Assembly (NCBI GenBank): GCA_003138485.1
Contig: PLGF01000083.1
Location: 4,577-68,576 of the forward strand
From: Verrucomicrobiales bacterium
Lineage (GTDB): Bacteria; Verrucomicrobiota; Verrucomicrobiia; Limisphaerales; Palsa-1400
Reading direction: 5' to 3'
DNA length: 64,000 bases
Below the pieces are notes generated by a model that saw only the letters and a program-made list of their open reading frames with translations, did not search any database and was not told the origin of the DNA. Positions 34,115 to 45,000 of the stretch are shown piece by piece; the stretch's first letter is position 1; the number at the start of each line of letters is the position of its first letter. The position numbers and the translations under genes are program-made.

Positions 34115-34662
34115 AAAACTTTCAACAAAACCTTCTCATCACCCTGGCTCTGGCCCTGTGCGGCTTGTGCGCCTGGCAATGGTACGCCCAAACCCGCCAG
34201 CGCCTTCACATCGATTCCCTCGACCAGGCCATTTTCAAGCAATCCACCGAAATCCAGGGTTACACCAACTCCATCAAGACCATGGACACCGAGATTGCGG
34301 GATTGCAGGCGCGCATCAATGAACTCAAGCTCGACGCCTTGACCAACAGCCAGATCATCCTCTCCCAAAAGCGCGACCTTCTCCGCCTGCAAGTCAACGC
34401 CGGCATCTTGAGCAATGAAATCGTCCAATATCAGTCCGTCACCAACTTTCTGGATACCAAACTGCAGGAAGCCTACGACGGCATCAAAAAGCAAAATGAC
34501 GCCGTCACCCGCCTGGTGGCGGAGCGCGACGAGTTTATCGGCAAATACACCAACAGCGTCATCGCCGCCAACGCCATCGCCGAAAAATACAACGAAATGG
34601 TGGAGCGGGTGAAGAAACTGCAAGACGCCGCCGCCGCGGCCGCAGCCGGGAGCAAGCGATAG
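34111..34662 (+). CDS. Membrane-anchored coiled-coil protein of the TonB operon
   Basis: A 183-residue protein with an N-terminal helix (LLITLALALCGLCAWQWYAQ) serving as signal anchor. A long coiled coil runs from about residue 35 to 175 with heptad-like Leu/Ile/Ala spacing (IDSLDQAIFKQSTEIQGYTN, then ARINELKLD). It ends in an Ala-rich tail. It overlaps the second exbD by 4 nt, so it is very likely part of the complex. I know of no defined role. A periplasmic or cytoplasmic scaffold for TonB/ExbD is a reasonable guess. Confidence 0.8.
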   Translation: MKNFQQNLLITLALALCGLCAWQWYAQTRQRLHIDSLDQAIFKQSTEIQGYTNSIKTMDTEIAGLQARINELKLDALTNSQIILSQKRDLLRLQVNAGILSNEIVQYQSVTNFLDTKLQEAYDGIKKQNDAVTRLVAERDEFIGKYTNSVIAANAIAEKYNEMVERVKKLQDAAAAAAAGSKR

Positions 34663-34717
34663 AAGGGGCCCTGCCGTGCTCCGTCGGATGGAAACAAAGC
34701 AACCGCATGGCTCCGGC

Positions 34718-35302
34718 TTACGTCTCAGCAAGGATGCGATCGAGTTGGGCGGCGTGGACCGGCAGCGGGGTGTCGGTCCAGACGACATAATCGGATCGGG
34801 CGATCTTCTGGTCGGTGGGCCACTGCGCGTCCAGTCGCCGCCTGATTTCCACGGCCGTCCAGCCGCGCTGGCGCAGACGCTGCCACCGCGTCGCTTCCGA
34901 GCAGGCCACGCAAATCACCGCGTCAAAATGCGGCGGGGCCTTGGTTTCAAAAAGCAACGGAATGATGACTGCGCCGCGCGGGCAGCCGCGCGCCTGCCAG
35001 TCCTTGGCTTGCGCCTCCCAGGCCAGGCGGATGCGCGGATGCAGGATGGCTTCCAGGTCCGCCCGCGCCCGGGGGTCGGCAAAGACCATGCGGGCCAAAT
35101 CACCGCGATTGAGACGGCCGTCGGCCATCAAGAGGGATTGGCCGAACCTTTGCAGAATTTCACCCAAAGCCGGCTGGCCAGGTTCAACAAGTTGGCGCGC
35201 GATGAGATCGGTGTCCGCCACCTCAACGCCGCGCTGGGCCAGCAGTTGCCCGGCGGTGGATTTGCCCATGCCCACGCCGCCTGTGATGCCAAAGAGTTTC
35301 AT
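34718..35302 (-). CDS. coaE: Dephospho-CoA kinase
   Basis: From ATG 35302 the protein is 194 residues; frames upstream run into intergenic sequence. It has the P-loop GGVGMGKST (residues 8-16), then the CoaE-type segment VADTDLIARQLVEP, and later AVIIPLLFET. It catalyses the last step of CoA synthesis. It is the last gene of the minus-strand run, 53 nt after the S53 protease gene, and is convergent with the TonB operon. Length and motifs are complete. Confidence 0.95.
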   Translation of the reverse strand: MKLFGITGGVGMGKSTAGQLLAQRGVEVADTDLIARQLVEPGQPALGEILQRFGQSLLMADGRLNRGDLARMVFADPRARADLEAILHPRIRLAWEAQAKDWQARGCPRGAVIIPLLFETKAPPHFDAVICVACSEATRWQRLRQRGWTAVEIRRRLDAQWPTDQKIARSDYVVWTDTPLPVHAAQLDRILAET

Positions 35303-35355
35303 CCGGCGCCCGCCGCGCCGGGCGTGGGGGTGGAAGCCGCGGCACGCATGGTGTG

Positions 35356-38300
35356 TTACTGGGCCAATTGCAAGACCCGGTAGAACCGCTCCGGCGCGTT
35401 GGTCTGCGGGTCCGTGTAGATAAACGTGCCGGACGAATCGGCCGTGTTGCTGCTGACAAGGGTCCAAGTGCTCAGGTTGGTCGAAACCTCAACGCCGTAG
35501 GACTGGTCCGGCTGGCCGCGCAAGCTCAACTGCAAACCGGCGGCGGTGTCGGCGGCCGTCAGGAACGAAATCACCGGCCCAGCCACAATACCTGTATTGG
35601 AGACCGTGCTGTCGGCGAGGTAAAGATCCGTGCTCGACGTGGTGACGCTGGCGGTGTTGGCCACCAATCCCATGCCGGCGGCAACCACGCGGATGCCGGC
35701 CGTCACAATGGCGCCGGGGATCATCGTGCCTATATTGCACGTCACCGTGTTGCCGCTGTTGCTCACGGTGCCTTGCGAGACAGCGGCGGATGAAAAAGCG
35801 AGGCTGGCGGGAAGCGCGTCCACCAGAATGACGTTGCTGGCATTGCCGGGGCCAAGATTCGTGATGGCGATCTGGTAATTGAGGTAATTTCCCACATAGA
35901 CCGGGTCCGGCGCGTGAACCATGCCCGCCTCCAGCCGCGCAGCCGGGTTGACCGTGGCAACAGCAGTTAATCCAAGACTCCAGCCCCCGCTGATGACCCC
36001 GTCGTTGCCCTCTGTGTCATCATACACGTAAAGCGACCAGTAACCGTTGGGGTCCGTCCCATCGAAAAACGCCAGATTCGTCTCCGTCGAAGGCGCCGGA
36101 ACACCCGGGAAAGCAGTGAAGGCCGAGACCACCGAAGGCAGGTTTGTCCCGGAAACCAATTGAGCTTCCGAAAGCGCCTGGGTGGCGCTGCCATCGAACG
36201 TCAACGTCAAATTCGACACGCTGTAAGGTCCGCCGACATGACTCATCAACAGCAACTCCTGCCCCGCCGGACTGGCCAGAAGCACACTCACGTCATGCGG
36301 GTAGCTGTGCGCGAAACCGTGCAGCGTGGCCGTGACATTGCCAACCACATATCCCGTCAGCCCGGATACCAGGATTTGCGAAGGATAGGGATTGCCCCGT
36401 CCGATCTCGGGAATGGTGATCGCGCTGGAACTGAAATAATTAGTAGTGACAGGCAGGGGGAACACAAAGGACACAGTCCCCAAAACATTGGTGCCCTGCG
36501 TCAGGCGCAACGTCGCCGTCGCCGCGCCCGAGACGTTGGTGACGGTGAAGCTGAAGTTGGCGGTGGCGGAGCCGCCGTTGGGCTGAATGACTCCGTAGGT
36601 TTGCTGCGAAAGCGCGCCCGGAACGATGCCGCCGCCGGCTTGAAGGGTGGCAACGAGATTGGAGGTCGGACCCGATCCAATGTTGATCAACGTCAAGCCG
36701 ACCGTCACTGGTTCGCCGGAATTGACCGTCCCGTTCGGGTTGGCCAAGTTCTGGGGCAAAGTGGCGGCCCCATTGGTAATGAGAGGAACCGGGTAGATGA
36801 CCGTCACGATATTGCTGACGGTATGATAAGCCGGGTTCGGATCGAAATTGTTCGCGCTCACGCTCCAGACGTTGGTCAAGGTGAGGACGGCGGGCGGCGC
36901 GGTGGTGATCGCGACCGAGGCGATGTAGCCCGCATCGACGGTCCCGAAAGTGACCGTCACAATGTTGTTGTTGCTCGTGGCGTTGGACGGCTCGGACACC
37001 AGATTGAGGCCGCCCAGTGAGAAGTTGCCGACCACGCCGACGGCGTTGCTGGGGCCGTAATTGGTCACAATCAGCGTGTAAATCAAATTGTTGTTCACAA
37101 CAACGGGATTGGCCGCCACGGAGATGAACGCCCCGAGGTGCGCGTAAGGCAGGATGTCGTTTATGACGGCGCTTGCCACATTGTTCCCGCCGTTGCCCGG
37201 CGGCAACGCGGAACCGGCATAGATCGTGTTAGTCTGCGGACCGGCTGCGCTGGCCGTGACCACGTTGGTAATCGTCAAGCCCGCGCCCGGAGCCAAACTG
37301 CCCAGCGTGTAAACGGTCGTCTGGCCGTTTTGAACATAATCGCCGGAGGCGTACGAGGAGGAAGCGAAGGTCAGCCCTGAGGAAAGGACATTCGTGAGAT
37401 AAGCGGTGACGGCGCTCGTGGCGCTGTTGTTTGTCACACTAAGCACGAACGTAACCTGGTTGCCGGTGGTTACTTGATTGGTCAGAGCGACGATGCCGGC
37501 CACCAGATCCGAGACCGGGCTAATCGGCGTGCTCGTCGTAATCGTCAGACTCCAGCCGTTGGCAATGTAGCCGTCATCCCCGTTGACACCGTCATAGACA
37601 TAGAGAGACCAGGTTCCATTTGGCGCCAAGCCGTCGAAGACGGCCAGGTTGGCCGCCGCCGCTGTCACAGGCGCGTTTGTGAAAAGAAAGACAGGTTGGT
37701 ATTCCTCCGGGAGATAGGCGCCAGGAAGGATGTCGCCCGAGGCCGGCAACGGCGCCGAGGCCGTCGGGTCTAATGTAAAGGTCACGCCAAACATTGCCGA
37801 GCCGGCGGCGGCGCTCATCATGAGGGTCGAGGCCTCCCCCGACGGGCCGATGAGCATCATGCCCACGTCATTCGGGTATGTGTGCGCCATGTTCGATATG
37901 GTGACACCCACTTCGGAGATTGTCCCAGTGACGTTCGACACCAAAATGGTCGAGGGATAGGGATTGGCCGGCCCGCTTTCCAGGATGTATGACGAGTTGG
38001 GAATCGCGATCTCATTGGTGTTCCAGAACGTGGCCACCAGCGGCATGACAAAAGGAAACGTCACCGATCCAAGGTTGGCAGCCCCGTCCTGCAACTGCAA
38101 GGTCGCCACCACGGTGCCCCCGTTGGTGCTGTTGGCCGTGAAGCTGAACAAGCGCCCGACCGCCGCCCCGCCGGGGGCCAGCGCGCCGTAGTTCTGTGGA
38201 CCGCTGGGGGAGGTTACCCCGCCGCTGGCTTGGAGGGTCGCCACCAAATCACTGGCGCCCACAGTGCCGATATTCTGCAAGAAAAACTGCAGTTCCACCG

Positions 38301-41300
38301 TTTCCTGGGGATTCACCGACCCATTCCCATTGGCCGGCAACACCAACGAACTGCCCGCCGGCACTATGGTGACAGTCGGCGGCTCCACCAATGTGTGGAG
38401 AGTGAAGATGCTATTGTTGGTCACAGCATTCCCCGGCTGGCCAAAGGCCGACAAACTCGACGAGAGCAAATTCGATTGCACGCCCGGGAGAAGCTTCGGG
38501 GCCTTCAGCACGTTGGTAATGACCCCGCCGACGCCGACAGGCAAAGACCCGACGGTCCAGACGATCACACCGTTGGTCACAATCGCGCCGGCCCGGCTGC
38601 TGGAAACAAAGGCCGCCCCGGACGGAATCGTCTGGCTGAATACAACGCCGGTGGCGGCGCTCGGCCCATTGTTGACCACTGTCGCCACACAGGCGAAATT
38701 GCTGCCCGACAACACCGTGGCCGGGATCGACACGGCCGATACGGCCAAGTCCGCCGACGGGCCGACCGTGACGGTAACGGAAGCGGAAGCGTTAATGGCG
38801 TCCGGATTCGTCTCCAACGGACTGAGCGTGGCCAGTGTGCTGGCGGTCAAGGAGCCCGTCATGGACGGGCTGACCACCACCGTGACAACGGCGTGGGCGC
38901 CGGGGGCAAGCGTCCCAATTTGAACCGTCGCCGCGCCGGGGCCGATCGTCCCCTGGGTGGTGGTGGCGGAAATGAAATTGACCTCTGGCGGCAGGCTGTT
39001 GATCAAGGCCACTTGTTGCGCCGTGGACGGCCCGTTGTTGGTCACCGAAATGGTGTAAGTCAGCGGCGCTCCTTCCAGGACAAATCCCGGGTACGCCGTC
39101 ATGGTCACCGCCAAGTCCGCCAGGGGCATCGTCACCAGCGCAGTAGCGGAAGCAGAATTGTTATTGGGATTTGGGTCGGGCTGGGGCGATCCGACAGTCG
39201 CCACGCTCGTAATCAAGCCCGAAGAGTAGGGAACGGTAATGACGGAAACCGTCGCCGTGCCATAGACGGGGAGGTTGGTGAGAGTCAAGTCGAGGTTGGA
39301 TGCGATCTGCGTGACGCCGGCCTGATAATTGCTGATGCTCTGAAACACCACTCCGGCAGGCAGGGTTTGGGAAATGACGATGTCGCTAGCGGCGCTCGGT
39401 CCGGCATTGGACACCGTCAGGTTATAGATCAAGTTGCTTCCCACCACAACGGAGGGCGGGTTGGCGGACATCGTCAGGGAAAGGTCCGCGCCGGGACACT
39501 GGCCCCCGCCATTCGCGCAGACATTCGGGGTAATGTTGAGACTCCAACACTGGAGAGCCGCGATGTCTTGCGCCAACTCGAAGGCATTAAACACATGCAA
39601 CATCCATACGCCGTTGAGATTGGTCCCATTCAAAAGGTTGAACGTGGAGAGCGGCTCCTGTGGCGAATAGGACCCAATGTAAGGCGGCGTTCCATTGATG
39701 ATCGAGGTCCCCGCGGCATCGTCAAAAGTAGTCTCAGATCCCAACACGCAACCGGCCCCAAAATTCTGCCCCAGGCCGCCGTAGTCCTCCGACAGGAGAG
39801 TAACGGTCGCGCCGCCGGGGCTGATCAGTTCGATGCCAAAGGCATAGTCATAAACCGTGGTGGCGTAAAGGGATACCGTCAACGAGGAAACCGATCCCAG
39901 ACCCGAGACAACGACCGGCGAATAGACGCCGAGAGGGCTGGTGGCGGGTATGTTGTAGGGCGTCGGGTTGGCGAACGAAACGGGCAGCCCGACTGTCCCC
40001 GAAGGCAGCTGGATTAGATTGGTTTCAATCGCCTGGTCACATTTTACCACCAACATCAAATTGACCGGTGTTCCGCAGACAAATTCCGGTTCCGTGCTGA
40101 CGATAAACGCCGACGGGTTCGCCGCCGCGCCGTTCGGCGGGATGTTCGGGAAATGCGAGGTGCCCTGAGCCACGATGACGCCGGGCGTCAGGGAAGAAAG
40201 CAGACCCAGCACAGTTGTGGCGGCGGCCCTCCCTTGGTTGGTCAGCACAACAGTCAAACTGCTGCATTCGTCAGAAACAATGATGCCAGTGCCGTTGCCG
40301 CCGCTGATGAAATTGGTCTCGATGGTCAAAACGGGCGTCAAGAGGGGCGGGGCCAGCGCATTGATCAAGTTGCTCCCGGTCGGTGTGCCCCATCCCGTGC
40401 AAAGGTCGTAGCCGGGCACCGCATAGAACAGGTTCGTACTCACTAAATTGGTGTTGTTCCCGGTGGTGATGTCGTGAAAAGTGCTCCCATACAACGGCCC
40501 TTTTCCGATCCCATAAACAAGAGGGTTGAGGAAGCCCAATGGCGGCTTGCCGCTGATGAAAGATTGCTCATTGACCAGCGCCATAAACGCCGCCCAAAGC
40601 GGCGTCGCCGCGCTCGTCCCACCTACAGGCTCCTGAGTGCCGTTGTCCGCCACGATAAAAATATTATCCGCCGTCAACGCCACGTCCGGCAAATTGCGAA
40701 ACGTTGTCGATCCCATGTTCGAGGTCATGCTGATGCCCATTTGCCAAGGCGGGATTGCGTAGTTTGTACTGATTCCGCCGCTGCCGGCATCTGTGCCGGT
40801 GCCCTGGGTGAACCAGCTCCACACCGTCTCCGATTGCCAGGGGCCGCCCGGCCCGGTCGTGTACAACGTTGTGCCTCCGACTACCGTGATGTTGGTATCG
40901 TCTGCAGGCGTCGGCACTTCTCCCGGAGGATACGCCCCGCTATCGCCCGATGCGTTGAAGAAGGTCTGCCCCTGCGCCTGCATTTGCAGGAAGATTTGAT
41001 CCGAAACCGAATCAATCGGATATGTCCATGACGCGCTGATCTGATGGGCCAGTTTGTCGGTGGCGATCTGCTCCAGAATGTCGTCGGTGGTGAAGCTGTT
41101 GGTGGATGCTTCATAGATGAGAATCTGGCTCAAACCAGGCGCCATGGCAACGCACATTTCGATGTCTAAAGCCACCTCCGTATTGGCGGAGCCTGGCGGA
41201 GCGTTGAACCCATTGACCGGCACGTTGGTCAGGTTCACCGGGGATAGTCCGGCAATTTGTTCATATTCGGCAATGTCGGCGGGATAGTAGGTGTCGAATT

Positions 41301-42009
41301 CAAAAAGCGCGACTTTTTGCCCGGAGCCGTCCAGCGTCACCCCGGGAACGTAAGCTGCCCTGAAATCGCTCCCCAAATAGGTTCCGTTCTGTCCAGAACC
41401 CAGCGCCGGCCGATTGGTGGCAAGCTGGCTGAAGGGTATCCTTTTGTAGTTCGGATGCGGCAGGGCATAATTGTCCAGCCCGCTGATGTGCTGGATCGCC
41501 ACGCTCAAATCCAACGACGGCTCGCGGTCCGGCGCGAAAAACGACCGCGCCTCGCCTGGGTGTTTGTAAACCTGCATCTTCAGGTGCAGCAGTTCCTCCA
41601 CCTCCGCCACCGTGGCGTCCACATCGACGATCATACCCCCGGTACGGGCGGTCACCGCGCAGTGGTTGGATCGGAAAAAGGCGGAAACCGCCTGATAGTC
41701 GGCTTGGGCGGGACCGAACGCATCGGCGAACTGCGCGGGCGTCAGATAATGATGATAATTCGCGCTGGCCGGGTCGTATATCTGCTGGAGCAATTGGTGC
41801 AACCCCTCCGCGTTCCGCAATGGCAGGCCAATGGCAAGATGCAAACGATTGGATCCGTCCAGCCGGCTCACGGGCTGCAAACCCGCCACGACCGCGGGCG
41901 GCACATGGCCAGTCAGCACCGCCGCGCGGGAGGCCAGGGAGCAAATGACTGCGACCGCCCCGACCGCGGCTGTGGCCGCGAAGCGGAGGTGAACAAAAGG
42001 TCTTTTCAT
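35356..42009 (-). CDS. Giant secreted S53 (kumamolisin-like) protease with DUF11 and P-domain-like modules
   Basis: The predicted protein is 2217 residues. A signal peptide precedes a pro-kumamolisin activation domain (about 40-185, with LPLRNAEGLHQLLQQIYDP and YLTPAQFADAFG). The S53 catalytic domain (about 200-545) shows E278 and D282 (NTEVALDIEM), oxyanion D356 (ASGDSGAYP) and Ser466 (GGTSAATP), plus the calcium-site DITTGNN. Then follow a P-domain-like region, several DUF11-type repeats (TVTNNGPSTAQQ pattern) and two further P-domain-like copies. The last 65 residues form a module ending RFYRVLQLAQ. It is likely an acid-active self-processing peptidase displayed outside the cell. The adjacent 3358-residue protein shares its domains. 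Confidence 0.92.
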   Translation of the reverse strand: MKRPFVHLRFAATAAVGAVAVICSLASRAAVLTGHVPPAVVAGLQPVSRLDGSNRLHLAIGLPLRNAEGLHQLLQQIYDPASANYHHYLTPAQFADAFGPAQADYQAVSAFFRSNHCAVTARTGGMIVDVDATVAEVEELLHLKMQVYKHPGEARSFFAPDREPSLDLSVAIQHISGLDNYALPHPNYKRIPFSQLATNRPALGSGQNGTYLGSDFRAAYVPGVTLDGSGQKVALFEFDTYYPADIAEYEQIAGLSPVNLTNVPVNGFNAPPGSANTEVALDIEMCVAMAPGLSQILIYEASTNSFTTDDILEQIATDKLAHQISASWTYPIDSVSDQIFLQMQAQGQTFFNASGDSGAYPPGEVPTPADDTNITVVGGTTLYTTGPGGPWQSETVWSWFTQGTGTDAGSGGISTNYAIPPWQMGISMTSNMGSTTFRNLPDVALTADNIFIVADNGTQEPVGGTSAATPLWAAFMALVNEQSFISGKPPLGFLNPLVYGIGKGPLYGSTFHDITTGNNTNLVSTNLFYAVPGYDLCTGWGTPTGSNLINALAPPLLTPVLTIETNFISGGNGTGIIVSDECSSLTVVLTNQGRAAATTVLGLLSSLTPGVIVAQGTSHFPNIPPNGAAANPSAFIVSTEPEFVCGTPVNLMLVVKCDQAIETNLIQLPSGTVGLPVSFANPTPYNIPATSPLGVYSPVVVSGLGSVSSLTVSLYATTVYDYAFGIELISPGGATVTLLSEDYGGLGQNFGAGCVLGSETTFDDAAGTSIINGTPPYIGSYSPQEPLSTFNLLNGTNLNGVWMLHVFNAFELAQDIAALQCWSLNITPNVCANGGGQCPGADLSLTMSANPPSVVVGSNLIYNLTVSNAGPSAASDIVISQTLPAGVVFQSISNYQAGVTQIASNLDLTLTNLPVYGTATVSVITVPYSSGLITSVATVGSPQPDPNPNNNSASATALVTMPLADLAVTMTAYPGFVLEGAPLTYTISVTNNGPSTAQQVALINSLPPEVNFISATTTQGTIGPGAATVQIGTLAPGAHAVVTVVVSPSMTGSLTASTLATLSPLETNPDAINASASVTVTVGPSADLAVSAVSIPATVLSGSNFACVATVVNNGPSAATGVVFSQTIPSGAAFVSSSRAGAIVTNGVIVWTVGSLPVGVGGVITNVLKAPKLLPGVQSNLLSSSLSAFGQPGNAVTNNSIFTLHTLVEPPTVTIVPAGSSLVLPANGNGSVNPQETVELQFFLQNIGTVGASDLVATLQASGGVTSPSGPQNYGALAPGGAAVGRLFSFTANSTNGGTVVATLQLQDGAANLGSVTFPFVMPLVATFWNTNEIAIPNSSYILESGPANPYPSTILVSNVTGTISEVGVTISNMAHTYPNDVGMMLIGPSGEASTLMMSAAAGSAMFGVTFTLDPTASAPLPASGDILPGAYLPEEYQPVFLFTNAPVTAAAANLAVFDGLAPNGTWSLYVYDGVNGDDGYIANGWSLTITTSTPISPVSDLVAGIVALTNQVTTGNQVTFVLSVTNNSATSAVTAYLTNVLSSGLTFASSSYASGDYVQNGQTTVYTLGSLAPGAGLTITNVVTASAAGPQTNTIYAGSALPPGNGGNNVASAVINDILPYAHLGAFISVAANPVVVNNNLIYTLIVTNYGPSNAVGVVGNFSLGGLNLVSEPSNATSNNNIVTVTFGTVDAGYIASVAITTAPPAVLTLTNVWSVSANNFDPNPAYHTVSNIVTVIYPVPLITNGAATLPQNLANPNGTVNSGEPVTVGLTLINIGSGPTSNLVATLQAGGGIVPGALSQQTYGVIQPNGGSATANFSFTVTNVSGAATATLRLTQGTNVLGTVSFVFPLPVTTNYFSSSAITIPEIGRGNPYPSQILVSGLTGYVVGNVTATLHGFAHSYPHDVSVLLASPAGQELLLMSHVGGPYSVSNLTLTFDGSATQALSEAQLVSGTNLPSVVSAFTAFPGVPAPSTETNLAFFDGTDPNGYWSLYVYDDTEGNDGVISGGWSLGLTAVATVNPAARLEAGMVHAPDPVYVGNYLNYQIAITNLGPGNASNVILVDALPASLAFSSAAVSQGTVSNSGNTVTCNIGTMIPGAIVTAGIRVVAAGMGLVANTASVTTSSTDLYLADSTVSNTGIVAGPVISFLTAADTAAGLQLSLRGQPDQSYGVEVSTNLSTWTLVSSNTADSSGTFIYTDPQTNAPERFYRVLQLAQ

Positions 42010-42022
42010 GGTGAGTGTCGAA

Positions 42023-45000
42023 TCACGGCAGTGGCGCCTTCAGCCGGTAGAAGTAGTGAGAGCCGTTGGTCCCCACCAACGGATAATTATACTGCCCGTT
42101 CACCACCGGTGGCGCCGGGTTGGTGATGGAAATCCAAGTGCCTTGCGGCGGCAGGTTGCTGGCCCCTTGCAACACATAGTTGGTCGGCCAGACCAGCCAA
42201 TTCGACGCCCCTGCCGTGTTGATGGTAATCGAGACCGCATCCACCTCGACCTTCGCGGCGGCAAAATTGTTGAGCTTGAACGGATCAAACACCGCCGAAC
42301 TGACCGAGGCGCTGTTCAACCAAATACCCGCGACCGAAGGCGCGGCCACAATTTGCAACGCCGGCGCCGTCCCGCCACTGGCTGCCGGGTTCAGTGTGCC
42401 CACGGCCCAAGTAATCGTGCCGTTGTTGTTGGTAACGCCGGCAGACGGATAATTTGTCACATACAAAAACCCCGGCGGCAGCACGTCCGTGACCGTGACG
42501 GACGCAGCCTGCGACGGCCCCCCGTTGGTCACAGTAATGACATAGGTCACATCGCCGCCAAGGGTGACGAGACTGGGGCTTGCGGTCATGGTCAATCCCA
42601 AGTCCGCGCTGGGCGGGCCGATCACACTGATGTTGGTGGCGACATTGTTGGTGTTGGGATCCTGCTGATCGGCCAGCGCCGTGACAACATTGGTGATGTA
42701 GCCCAGGTTGGTCGGCATGAAATAACTGGTAAAGGCCGCCCCGGCGTTGACGGCCAGCGTTGGCAGCGTAAAGCTAATCACTCCATTGGCGACGACTCCG
42801 CAATTGCAACCGTTGCTCACATAGGCCACTCCAGGCGGGATCGGTTCGGTGATGACGACATCCGTCGCCGGGGCGGGGCCATAATTGGTCACCGTGATCG
42901 TGCCGGCGAATTGATTGCTGAGAGTGAGGTCGGACGTTGTCAACACCGAGACCCACAGGTCAGAGTCCGCCTCGACTGGGATGCCGGTGCTGAGATTGAG
43001 AATCCAACCGTTGCTAATCTCCCCGGAATTGAACGGCACCGTGTCCACGACCCACAGCAGCCATTGGCCGTTGGCCGGCGTGGCGAAAAAGGTGTTCAGG
43101 TTGGGACTATAGGGCGCCAAGGGCGCCTCCGCAATTCCCTCCACGGGTCCGGGCAATTGCGCCATGATGTTTCCGGGGTTGGCCGTTGGACCGTAGGTTC
43201 CACTGCCAATGCGTCCGTTCACCGGCACCAGAGTATTGCTCGCCGCTTCACTGAAGGTCAGCGTGATGTTTGTCACGCTGTAGCCGCTGCCGCATTTGGA
43301 CATCAGAACCGAACTCTGACTGCCAGGCCCCTCAAGCAATATATCCACGTCGCTCGGGTAGCTGTGCGTAAAGTTGCTGATGGTCACCGTCACGCCGTCC
43401 AAAATGCCGGGCGGAACGCCGGTGGCGGCGATGACGGAAGGATAGCCGTAGTCCGGCGGGAACGCGTTGGTGGCGCGGCCAATCTCCGGTATGATTATCG
43501 ACTCCAAATTTGTGAAGGTGGTGGTAACGTCGCCCAAGGTGAAGCCAAACGCCACCATGCCCAAATTGGCCGTGCCGTCCTGCAAGGCCAGGACCGCCGC
43601 AACATTCTGCCCGTTGGTCCCGATGGCGGTAAACTTGAAGGACCGCGCCGCCGTGGGACCGTTTAACGCCAGCGCGCCATAGGAGTTGGAGAGCGGGGAC
43701 ACGTTGCTGATGCCGTTGGTTGCCAGCAACGTGGCCACCAGGTTGGTCGTGCCGTTGCCGGCAATATCCCTGAGGCCGAATGCGATTGTCACCGTGTCAT
43801 TGGGGTAGATCACCCGGGTATTGGGCCGAATGGTTCCGCCCTGGAAGGCCGTGCCCGAAGCCACAATATACGCACCGTTGCACTCTTGAATGGTCAGCAG
43901 GGCCGTGCTGGGATTGAGCACCTGCGCCCCAATCGGATCGGACAACGCCAGTTCCACCGTGTGGTTGGGGCCTATGACGTGATTGTTGATGACCGGCACG
44001 TTGAAGGTCTGGACCGTTTGGCCCGGCGTGAAGGTCAGCGTCCCGTTGGTGGCGAAATAATTGGTGCCCGCGAGTCCAGAGCCGTCGTGCGTTGCGTAGT
44101 TGACGCTCACCGTGTTGTTGGTCTGGCCCGTCCGCACCACAGGAATCGCCGCGCCCTCGCTGCATTCGCTGACCGTGAAACTGGAGGCGCCAAAGCTCAG
44201 GCCCGTGTACGTGTTGGTGATCGTCACCACCGTGTTGGAGGGCGACAGCAGAGAGGAATTGGCCGACGGGGCGAACAATGCGATGTTAAAGGTCTTGCTG
44301 TTCTCGACCAGATTCGGATTGAGGATCGGCACCACGAAAGAGCTGCTCGGCTGGCCGTCCAGAAAATTGAGCACGCCGCCGGTCGCGGCATAATCCACTC
44401 CATTGATCGCCGTGCCGTCGCTGGTGGCAAACTGCACGGACACCGGGCCGGTGCTTGGATTCACCCGGTTGACGGTGATGACGATGTTGCTGCCATTCTC
44501 GCCGACAAAGTAAGCGTTGGTGGCGAAGGCGAATCCGGTTACGTCGCAGATGATTCCCACCGTCGTGACGCCGGGAGAGCCAATTTGAATATTGGTGGCG
44601 GGAGTCGGCAGAAGGATCTTGGGATTCTCCAGCAACACCTGGAATATCTCCAGGCCGTTGACGGTCTTGCCCTGCAAAATGGTAATCGGGACGCTTTGCA
44701 GCAATTGGCCCGGCCCGAAAGTCAGCGTGTTGGAGGTGTAAACGTAATCGACATTCGTTACCGCGTAGCCGTTGGTGTCGCTGGCATTGGCTGGCGAGAA
44801 GGTGCTGTAATCGACCGACACAGTATCATTGGTGTCGCCATTGCGCTGAACCCAGAGGGTCACCGAACCGGCGCCCTCGTTGACGAAGTAAGTGGCGCTG
44901 CCAAAGCAGAAGTTGGGGATGTCGTTCAGGATGGTCAGCGTCTCCTGCGCGGCCCCGCCTATGGCCGCCCCGCCCGTGGGATTGGAGAGATTGAGCAGGA

